A stretch of DNA of 64,000 nucleotides, from the NCBI RefSeq assembly GCF_005885815.1, contig NZ_CP040602.1, positions 201,630 to 265,629 on the forward strand, given 5' to 3'. The notes under the pieces are model-generated. The model did no database searches and was not told where the DNA came from. It saw nothing but the letters and a program-made list of their open reading frames with translations. The DNA is from Thiomicrorhabdus sediminis. Lineage in GTDB: Bacteria > Pseudomonadota > Gammaproteobacteria > Thiomicrospirales > Thiomicrospiraceae. This document shows, in pieces, positions 57,976 through 64,000 of this stretch. The translations under genes were made by a program, and so were the position numbers. The first letter of the stretch is position 1; every line of letters starts with the position of its first letter.

Positions 57976-59013
57976 TTAAGATTTCTCTTCTGCTGAGATA
58001 ACCCGGTTACGTCCCTGTTGTTTCGCCTTATAGAGTGCTTCATCGGCACGCGCGATAAAGCTTTCCGCATCATCATCGGCTTGCATGCAAGTGACACCGA
58101 AAGAAGCGGTGATGGTGCCGATCGATTTGGTCTCATTTTTACGCTTTAACTGTGCGGACTCTATCGCTTTACGAATGCTCTCGGCTCTTTCCGTAGCTTG
58201 GGCAAGCGATGATTCCGCAATTAAGATTGCAAACTCCTCGCCACCGTAACGACTGATGGTTTCATTGTCTCGTTTGCTTTTTTTGATAATACTGGCGTAA
58301 TAACGCAAGACACTGTCACCAACCAAGTGACCGAAAGTATCGTTGAACTTCTTGAAGTAATCGATGTCACTCAAAATCAAACATAGGCTTTGCGGGTCAT
58401 CTTCGGCACTCATCATCAATGCGGCCAGCGATTCATTAAATGCCTTACGGTTGCCGATTTCGGTCAGTTCATCTTGCATTGCTTCGGCACGGGCTTCAAT
58501 AAGTTGTTGGCGCAGGTGTCTGATCTCCTCATTACCGGAGAGCATCTCCGCTTGAAACAGGCGACTGCTTTCTTGCATTGATGAAGCGGTATTTAAAACG
58601 CTATCGGTAATCGCTTTGACTTGCTCGGCATTCAAATCAGGATTACTCAGTTGAGATTTGCAGTTATCCAGATCACGGGTTTGCGCTTCGAGTTTTTCAC
58701 TCCAAGCGTTCATCTTTTTGATCACCGATTCGATCAGGCGGCGGAAAGCACGGTCAAATTCATTGGCAGGATTATCGTCTTCGGCTAGATACTCGTCATA
58801 TAAACGTCTGCCGACACGGTCGTTATAGCCAAATTCATCATCCAGAATGGCGTCCATTTCCTGGCGGAATTGAGGCTTGTCACCTTTGAAGTACTGATAC
58901 CAGACATAATAATTCAAAGGAGTCGGATTAATCTCCTGCTCATCAAACGCTTCAATCAGCATTGAAAAAATGCGTTTGGCCTTATCTGGCGCATCTTGAA
59001 TATTGAGAACCAC
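57976..59013 (-). CDS. Diguanylate cyclase (GGDEF) with helical N-terminal domain
   Basis: A 345-residue soluble protein. The N-terminal half (about 1-170) is helical, with a coiled coil before the GGDEF domain (about 180-340). The active motif is GGEEF, with DIDYFKKFND upstream, so it should make c-di-GMP. The start is GTG with a good AAGGGA site seven bases upstream. It is divergent from ubiK. Confidence 0.93.
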   Translation of the reverse strand: MVLNIQDAPDKAKRIFSMLIEAFDEQEINPTPLNYYVWYQYFKGDKPQFRQEMDAILDDEFGYNDRVGRRLYDEYLAEDDNPANEFDRAFRRLIESVIKKMNAWSEKLEAQTRDLDNCKSQLSNPDLNAEQVKAITDSVLNTASSMQESSRLFQAEMLSGNEEIRHLRQQLIEARAEAMQDELTEIGNRKAFNESLAALMMSAEDDPQSLCLILSDIDYFKKFNDTFGHLVGDSVLRYYASIIKKSKRDNETISRYGGEEFAILIAESSLAQATERAESIRKAIESAQLKRKNETKSIGTITASFGVTCMQADDDAESFIARADEALYKAKQQGRNRVISAEEKS

Positions 59014-59194
59014 TTTGTTATCCCTTATTGGCTAAGCTGTTACTGATTTTAGCATGAAATTTTTGGCATTTTGAATAACTCGCTGGTACGCTTTTAGATT
59101 AGTGACGAGTGGCGATATTGCTATGAAACGAGTATAGTTAGTACGAATTATTGATTATTAAGTCTATTCAGACAGAGAGATTATCGGGTGATTT

Positions 59195-59452
59195 ATGTTT
59201 AATCCTTCACAATTGGAATCATTGGCTAAAAGAGTCGCTGAAATGGTGCCGCCGCAGTTCGGTGAAATGCCGCATGAGGTTGAAGCCAAAATCAAAACAA
59301 CCCTGGCCAAAGGTTTGCAGAAAATGGACTTGGTCAGTCGTGAGGAGTTTGATATTCAAACTGCCGTTTTGGCAAAAACGCGTGCCAAGCTGGAAGCCTT
59401 GGAAAAGAAGGTGGCAGAACTGGAACGCTTGCTGCCCAATCAACAAGAGTAA
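59195..59452 (+). CDS. ubiK: Ubiquinone biosynthesis accessory factor UbiK (BMFP family)
   Basis: An 85-residue coiled-coil protein of the BMFP/YqiC family that helps assemble the ubiquinone biosynthesis complex with UbiJ. An N-terminal amphipathic helix (QLESLAKRVAEMVPP) and a C-terminal leucine-rich coiled coil (RTKLEALEKKVAELERLL-like) match the family. It precedes comM by 6 bp. Confidence 0.88.
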   Translation: MFNPSQLESLAKRVAEMVPPQFGEMPHEVEAKIKTTLAKGLQKMDLVSREEFDIQTAVLAKTRAKLEALEKKVAELERLLPNQQE

Positions 59453-59458
59453 AATCCC

Positions 59459-60991
59459 ATGGCATTTGCGCAACTTCAATGCAGAGCTTTGGTGGGTATG
59501 GGCTCGCCTGAAGTTGCGGTAGAGGTGCATGCCAGTAACGGTCTGCCAAGCTTTAGTATTGTCGGCTTGCCGGAAACCTCGGTTAAAGAGAGTAAAGAGC
59601 GTGTCCGTAGCGCTTTATTAAATGTTGGTTTGCAAATTCCTCCGAAACGTATCACGGTCAATTTGGCGCCGGCTGATTTGCCCAAAAGTGGCGGGCGCTT
59701 TGATTTAGTGATTGCGCTGGCTCTATTGCTGGCGACAGAACAGGTTAATGTCTCTAACGCAGCGTGCTGTTATGAGTGTTATGGCGAGCTGGCTTTAAAT
59801 GGTGAAATCCGTCCTATTCAAGGGCTGCTACCAAGTTTGTTGGCGGCAAAGTCGTCAAGCAGCTTGCTCATCGTCCCGAAAGCCAATAGCGATGAAGTCG
59901 AGCTCTTTATACACAGTTATCCACAGCTCAAAGATAGAGTCTTTGTGGTAGAAAACCTGTTACAGGCCTGTCAGGTATTAAGTGGCGATCTAGAGCCTTT
60001 GGCAAAGCTTTCTGTGCAAGCCAAGCAACCAAGCGAACCTCCCGGAACTAAAGATTTCGCCGATATTTTTGGTCAATTACAGGCCAAACGCGCGCTTGAG
60101 GTTTGTGCCTCAGGCCATCATTCACTGTTAATGGTGGGGCCGCCTGGAGCAGGCAAGAGCTTGCTCGCTTCCGCCTTGATTTCAATTCTACCGGCATTGC
60201 AGCAGGATGAAGCGATTGAATTGGCGTCGATTAAGTCGCTGCTCGGCCAGCAAATTGATATGAACGGTTTTTATCAACGGCCTTTTGTGCAACCCCATCA
60301 CACCGCTTCGGCGGCGTCCTTGGTCGGCGGTGGCACGGTGCCTAAACCGGGGGCTCTGTCCTTAGCCCATAAAGGCGTTTTGTTTCTTGATGAGTTACCG
60401 GAGTTTAACCGACAGGTACTCGAGGCGTTAAGAGAACCATTGGAAACCAAGCAGGTGAATATTTCACGGGTCAACCAACATGTCAGCTATCCGGCGGACA
60501 ATTTATTGGTTTGTGCGATGAATCCTTCTCCAAGCGGGTTTTTCCCTGATGATGCGCTAGGGCGCTGTAAAGATACACCCGAGCAGATTATTCGTTATCA
60601 GAAAAGGGTATCAGGACCGCTTTTGGATCGTATTGATCTGCATCTGCAAGTACCGGCAATGGAAATCAAAACCTTGCACCAGAAAGCAGACCAATCCAAT
60701 GAGTCATCACGTCAAATTCGTCATAGGGTGACTCAAGCCCGACAACGTCAGCTCGCACGACAAGGCTGCTATAATTCGCAGCTGGATATTAAACAGTTGG
60801 CCGAATATGCGGAGATCAATCAACCAAGCAAGCATTTGCTGGAAAAAGCCGGTCTTGAATTGGGATTGTCGGCGCGCGGGTATCATCGGATTATCCGCAT
60901 TGCACGCACCTTGGCGGATATGCAAGAGCAAGCGGATATCGATATTGTCCATATTGCCGAAGCTTTAAGCTTTCGTTCACAAATGAGTTAA
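59459..60991 (+). CDS. comM: Mg-chelatase-family AAA+ helicase ComM/YifB
   Basis: ComM is a branch-migration helicase that aids integration of DNA in natural transformation. The 510-residue protein has an N-terminal ChlI-like domain (SIVGLPETSVKESKERVRSA), Walker A GPPGAGKS, Walker B VLFLDELPEF and a C-terminal ComM domain (DRIDLHLQVPA, LSARGYHRIIRIARTLAD). Typical length. The linkage ubiK-comM is common in gammaproteobacteria. Confidence 0.95.
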   Translation: MAFAQLQCRALVGMGSPEVAVEVHASNGLPSFSIVGLPETSVKESKERVRSALLNVGLQIPPKRITVNLAPADLPKSGGRFDLVIALALLLATEQVNVSNAACCYECYGELALNGEIRPIQGLLPSLLAAKSSSSLLIVPKANSDEVELFIHSYPQLKDRVFVVENLLQACQVLSGDLEPLAKLSVQAKQPSEPPGTKDFADIFGQLQAKRALEVCASGHHSLLMVGPPGAGKSLLASALISILPALQQDEAIELASIKSLLGQQIDMNGFYQRPFVQPHHTASAASLVGGGTVPKPGALSLAHKGVLFLDELPEFNRQVLEALREPLETKQVNISRVNQHVSYPADNLLVCAMNPSPSGFFPDDALGRCKDTPEQIIRYQKRVSGPLLDRIDLHLQVPAMEIKTLHQKADQSNESSRQIRHRVTQARQRQLARQGCYNSQLDIKQLAEYAEINQPSKHLLEKAGLELGLSARGYHRIIRIARTLADMQEQADIDIVHIAEALSFRSQMS

Positions 60992-60997
60992 GTTTTT

Positions 60998-61684
60998 ATG
61001 GAATCAATTTATATCACCGCGCTGTTGGTCGGTTTATTAGGTGGGGTGCACTGTTTGGGGATGTGCGGCGGCATTGTCGGCGGTTTAACCTTTAGTGTTG
61101 ATGCCAAGGTGCAATTAAGCTGGTGGCGCATGTTCAGTTACCAGCTGTTCTATAACTTAGGCAGAATCAGCAGTTATATGGTGGTAGGCGCTATTTTTGG
61201 TGCTTTGGGTATGGTGTTGGTTTCAATTCAGTCAGTCGTGCCGTTTCAGCAGATTTTACAGCTGATCGCTGGATTGTTTATGATCGCTTTGGGCTTATAT
61301 CTGGGCGGCTGGTGGTTTTTAATCAATCGTGTCGAAGCTGTCGGGCAACTTATCTGGCAGCGTTTAGCGCCTTTTGCCGAACGTTTTGCACAAGTGCGAA
61401 ATTACCGTCAGGCATGGTTATATGGATTGTTATGGGGCTGGTTGCCTTGTGGTCTGGTTTACAGTATGTTGATTATGGCAATGACTGCGGGCGGAGCGAT
61501 TGAAGGAGCGGCATTAATGCTCGCTTTCGGTCTTGGAACCCTGCCGAACTTATTGTTAATGGGTAGTTTCGCCTTTTACTTCACGCGCTGGTCGCGTAAT
61601 CCTAAAGTAAAATCGGTTGCCGGTAGTTCGGTGGTGATATTGGGTTGTTGGCAAATCTATTTGGCAGTGAATCTGACAGCCTGA
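60998..61684 (+). CDS. TauE/SafE-like membrane protein of the cbb3-linked COG2836 type
   Basis: A 228-residue membrane protein with six helices. The motif GLLGGVHCLGMCGGIVGGL near the start and GLLWGWLPCGLVYSML later, each with a conserved Cys, are typical of this family (related to DsbD and UreH). Such genes often sit beside ccoS; here it is over 50 kb away and follows comM by 6 bp. It may act in copper or redox delivery for cbb3 maturation, or export sulfite; the sequence does not decide. Confidence 0.88.
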   Translation: MESIYITALLVGLLGGVHCLGMCGGIVGGLTFSVDAKVQLSWWRMFSYQLFYNLGRISSYMVVGAIFGALGMVLVSIQSVVPFQQILQLIAGLFMIALGLYLGGWWFLINRVEAVGQLIWQRLAPFAERFAQVRNYRQAWLYGLLWGWLPCGLVYSMLIMAMTAGGAIEGAALMLAFGLGTLPNLLLMGSFAFYFTRWSRNPKVKSVAGSSVVILGCWQIYLAVNLTA

Positions 61685-61718
61685 TAATGTTTTATGAGCG
61701 GTTATCAAATTAAGCTAT

Positions 61719-61747
61719 AAAAAAGCCCGGCAATGCCGGGCTTCTTT
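61719..61747. terminator. Bidirectional terminator between the exporter and tolC
   Basis: AAGCCCGGC (61723-61731), AAT loop, GCCGGGCTT (61735-61743). There is an A-run on the left and T-rich sequence on the right, so it can serve both convergent genes. Confidence 0.85.
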
Positions 61748-61754
61748 ATGGCGA

Positions 61755-63098
61755 TTACTGATTGGAGTAATCGGTTTCCACTTCGGCATAGTTGACATTC
61801 AGCTGCAGCGCTTGGAGCAGGGTGCCCATACCGTTAAGGATTCTGAACTGGGCAATCAGATAGTCCGCCTCATTACTAACCAAAGTTCGTAATGCAGTAT
61901 TGTATTCGTCTTCGGTGTTTAATAGGTCGAGTAACGAGCGACGTCCCAAACTGAACTGTTTACGATACCCTTCAAGAGTTTCATAAGTCAGTTTGATGTG
62001 TTCCTGACTGTAGGTCATCTGTTCGCCCAAGAACTGTTTGGCGTTCCAGGCAAAACGCAGATTTTCAATAGTTTGACGACGCGCATTATTGCGCACCTCA
62101 GCCGCTTCCTGTACCGCCGCCGCCGTACGTTCACGTTCGGCCATATCCTTACCACCGTTATAAAGGTTGTAATCCATTCTTAGCATGGCTTGGAAGTTTT
62201 CATTAATGCCGGCAACACCATTGATATTGTCGTCAATGGTTTTCTGTATCTCTAAGTCCACGCGTGGATAAAAAGCGCTTCTCGCGGTTTTGTGCTGAGC
62301 GAAAGCCTCTGAGATATCGGCATTTGAAGAGCGAAGTTGCGGGTGATTCAATAAAGCGATATTGGTCGCTTCATCAAGTGTTTCTGGAAAACTGAAATTA
62401 GCTTCATACTTAATCAGATCGTTGTCTGGCATGCGTCCAAGGATGCGTTGGAATTTCGCCAGGGAGTCTTCGTAGTTGTTGCGTGCCGACATAAGGTTGG
62501 AATTTGCCAATGCCAAGCGGGCTTTGGCTTGATCGACTTCAACCTGGTTGCCGATACCTGCATCACTGCGCTGCATAATCTGATCAAGAATGCGCTGATG
62601 GGTCTTCTGGTTTTGTTCTTCCAGACGCATGAGCTCCTGTTCTTTCAACAGATTGACATAAGCTTCGGCCATGCTCAAAGCGATTTGATTGGCAGTGGCT
62701 TCGACAATATAGGCCGATGCATCCAGTCTGGCCTGCTGGCGTTCTATCTCCGACTCGGTTCTGAAGCCTTCAAAAAGGTTTTCAGTCAAAGCGATGGAAG
62801 CTTCTCGTCTGGTCATGCTGGTGCTGTCCTGTCCTGGACGTTGCGTCTCTTCCAGACCAATCCCTGCAGCTAAATCGATGGTTGGGTACCAAGAACCCTG
62901 TGCACCGCGTTTATCGGCTTCAATACCTTGGTATATCTTAACCTGTTCACGATATTCTGGGTTGTGGAGAATGGCGTCTTCAATCGTCGGTACCAGTTCC
63001 ATCGCCGAAGCGGTGTTGATAGTTAGGCCGGGTAGTGCAAGAGTTATTCCAATTAACCATGCCAATGAAGTGTTACGCTTTTTCATCTTAGTATCCAT
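61755..63098 (-). CDS. TolC-family outer membrane efflux/secretion protein
   Basis: A 447-residue outer-membrane channel subunit. A signal peptide (MKKRNTSLAWLIGITLALPG...TASA) precedes two OEP repeats of long helices (EDAILHNPEYREQ, ERQQARLDASAYIVEATANQIALSMAEAYVNLL; ADISEAFAQHKTARSAFYPRVDLE). The open frame starts with TTG at 63131; the ATG at 63098 is used, although the ATG at 63086 has GGA upstream and is equally likely. The nearby hlyD gene suggests this is the outer channel of a type I secretion system. Confidence 0.9.
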   Translation of the reverse strand: MDTKMKKRNTSLAWLIGITLALPGLTINTASAMELVPTIEDAILHNPEYREQVKIYQGIEADKRGAQGSWYPTIDLAAGIGLEETQRPGQDSTSMTRREASIALTENLFEGFRTESEIERQQARLDASAYIVEATANQIALSMAEAYVNLLKEQELMRLEEQNQKTHQRILDQIMQRSDAGIGNQVEVDQAKARLALANSNLMSARNNYEDSLAKFQRILGRMPDNDLIKYEANFSFPETLDEATNIALLNHPQLRSSNADISEAFAQHKTARSAFYPRVDLEIQKTIDDNINGVAGINENFQAMLRMDYNLYNGGKDMAERERTAAAVQEAAEVRNNARRQTIENLRFAWNAKQFLGEQMTYSQEHIKLTYETLEGYRKQFSLGRRSLLDLLNTEDEYNTALRTLVSNEADYLIAQFRILNGMGTLLQALQLNVNYAEVETDYSNQ

Positions 63099-63121
63099 GT
63101 AAAAGTTAAATTCGTTAAAAA

Positions 63122-63724
63122 TTAAGCCCAATTATTTATTTTTAGTACCAGAGCCAGTCGGTCGGAAACATCAAGCTTCTCAAATACATTGTGAAGGTGA
63201 GCCTTCACCGTTCTTTCCGTAATGCTTAATGATTCGGCAATCTCTTTATTGGTTTTGCTTTGCAGAACCAGTTCGGTGGCTTCCAGTTCACGTTCGGTCA
63301 GTTTTTCCTTCCAGGAGTGATTGGCCATATTAGGTTGTCCTTGCAACAGAGAGCTTATCATCGCCTGCATAACTGATTGACCGAGCCAGACATTGCCGGA
63401 TTGTACGGTCTCAATCGCTTGCTGAATGCGTTCCGGTGTGGCGAAAGCATTCAGATACCCTTTGACACCCTGCTGAAAAAGTTGCAAACCTTCAAAATCG
63501 TTAGTGGTGTTGGAAAAAGCGATAATGTCGTATTGTTTTGCCAGTTCGACAATGGTTTCGGTTTTTGATGCCTCTGAAATCTGGATAAGCAGGATATGGT
63601 TTTGTGGTGCATAGCGTGATTGCAAATCCATTAGATCAAACAATACCTTCGCGCTATCACCGGCAGCTTTAAGCCAGTTTTTTAACGCATTCGGGTCTTG
63701 TACAAATATTAAGGGCCTTTTCAT
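63122..63724 (-). CDS. LuxR-type transcriptional regulator with pseudo-receiver
   Basis: A 200-residue regulator. The C terminus (about 137-200) is a LuxR helix-turn-helix: LTERELEATELVL, SITERTVKAHLHNVFEKL. The N-terminal domain resembles a receiver, but the expected phospho-acceptor position (HILLIQISEA) has no Asp and the acidic pocket is absent (FVQDPNAL), as in CsgD/VpsT-like regulators. The frame opens with TTG; the ATG at 63722-63724, with AGAAGAA upstream, is chosen. It sits between hlyD and tolC, so it probably controls secretion or adhesion. Confidence 0.9.
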   Translation of the reverse strand: MKRPLIFVQDPNALKNWLKAAGDSAKVLFDLMDLQSRYAPQNHILLIQISEASKTETIVELAKQYDIIAFSNTTNDFEGLQLFQQGVKGYLNAFATPERIQQAIETVQSGNVWLGQSVMQAMISSLLQGQPNMANHSWKEKLTERELEATELVLQSKTNKEIAESLSITERTVKAHLHNVFEKLDVSDRLALVLKINNWA

Positions 63725-63752
63725 CAATTGTTCTTCTTTATTCTCTACCGTC

Positions 63753-64000
63753 TTAGGATTCTCTCAAGGCGGTGTCCTTGGCTTTAATAATAGGTTTAAG
63801 TAAATAATCCAGAACCGTATGCTTGCCGACGATGACATCTACGGTTGCGGTCATACCCGGGAGCAGATAAAGCGGGTCTTTGACGCTGCCGAGGTGGTTT
63901 CTGTCGGTTTTAATGCGGGCTATGTAATAACTGTTGCCTTCTTCATCTGTAATGGTATCGGCGGTGATACGTTCAACTGTTCCGTCAAGACCGCCATAGA
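63753..64000 (-). CDS. HlyD-family type I secretion adaptor, C-terminal part
   Basis: Only the last 82 codons are in the window; the gene continues beyond the right edge. The visible end contains YYIARIKTDRNHLG, YLLPGMTATVDVIVG and the terminal hydrophobic stretch TVLDYLLKPI, typical of HlyD/LapC-type periplasmic adaptors. It links an inner-membrane ABC exporter to TolC. Stop at 63753-63755. Confidence 0.88.
   Translation of the reverse strand, partial: YGGLDGTVERITADTITDEEGNSYYIARIKTDRNHLGSVKDPLYLLPGMTATVDVIVGKHTVLDYLLKPIIKAKDTALRES

Overview
The window reads as chromosomal DNA of a motile, respiring gammaproteobacterium. Gene content points to the sulfur-oxidising Thiomicrospira / Hydrogenovibrio / Thiomicrorhabdus group (Piscirickettsiaceae): a complete cbb3 oxidase cluster, a split YeeE/YedE (PmpA/PmpB-like) sulfur transporter pair, two TauE/SafE exporters and many c-di-GMP proteins. 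The genus is an inference from content. No rRNA, tRNA, CRISPR array, transposase or prophage gene was seen.

Layout. 1-276: 5' part of hisB. 679-9434: cbb3 oxidase and its assembly genes (ccoN-O-Q-P, an overlooked 46-codon membrane ORF, ccoG, ccoH-I-S). 9503-14619 (minus): an apparent operon pip, dtd, GGDEF/EAL phosphodiesterase, HPt protein and two unknown membrane proteins. 14746-20772: typA, the YeeE/YedE pair, a YjfB-type motility protein, an acyl-CoA-dehydrogenase-fold protein and a DMT exporter. 20848-22988: accessory island with two tandem copies of a highly structured ~600 bp repeat and a frameshifted gene. 23121-30173: metH and a poly-HAMP chemoreceptor. 30302-37484: trmA, a TauE exporter, a sensor kinase broken by a frameshift next to a REC-DUF3369-HD-GYP regulator, ttcA and a membrane diguanylate cyclase. 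37526-38080: third repeat copy. 38098-50040 (minus): membrane protein, DMT exporter, methyltransferase, then the conserved block trkH-trkA-ntrX-ntrY-DUF4390-rsmB-fmt-def. 50102-61684: dprA, an RsbW-like ATPase, topA, argS, a SPOR protein, a GGDEF protein, ubiK, comM and a second exporter. 61755-64000 (minus): tolC, a LuxR-type regulator and the end of an hlyD gene, parts of a type I secretion locus.

The most unusual structure is the three-copy repeat family (21168-21787, 21835-22420, 37526-38080). Each copy is bounded by a TTG(A/C)GAAGCC inverted repeat, is built from nested hairpins, and keeps perfect stems through compensatory changes between copies. It has no convincing coding capacity, and all copies lie next to orphan or decaying genes. 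It looks like a non-autonomous mobile palindromic element or a structured RNA/DNA element. Other points worth a look are a CcoO insert with three DxxGN motifs, an NtrX that lacks GAFTGA, and two genes each split by a single frameshift.
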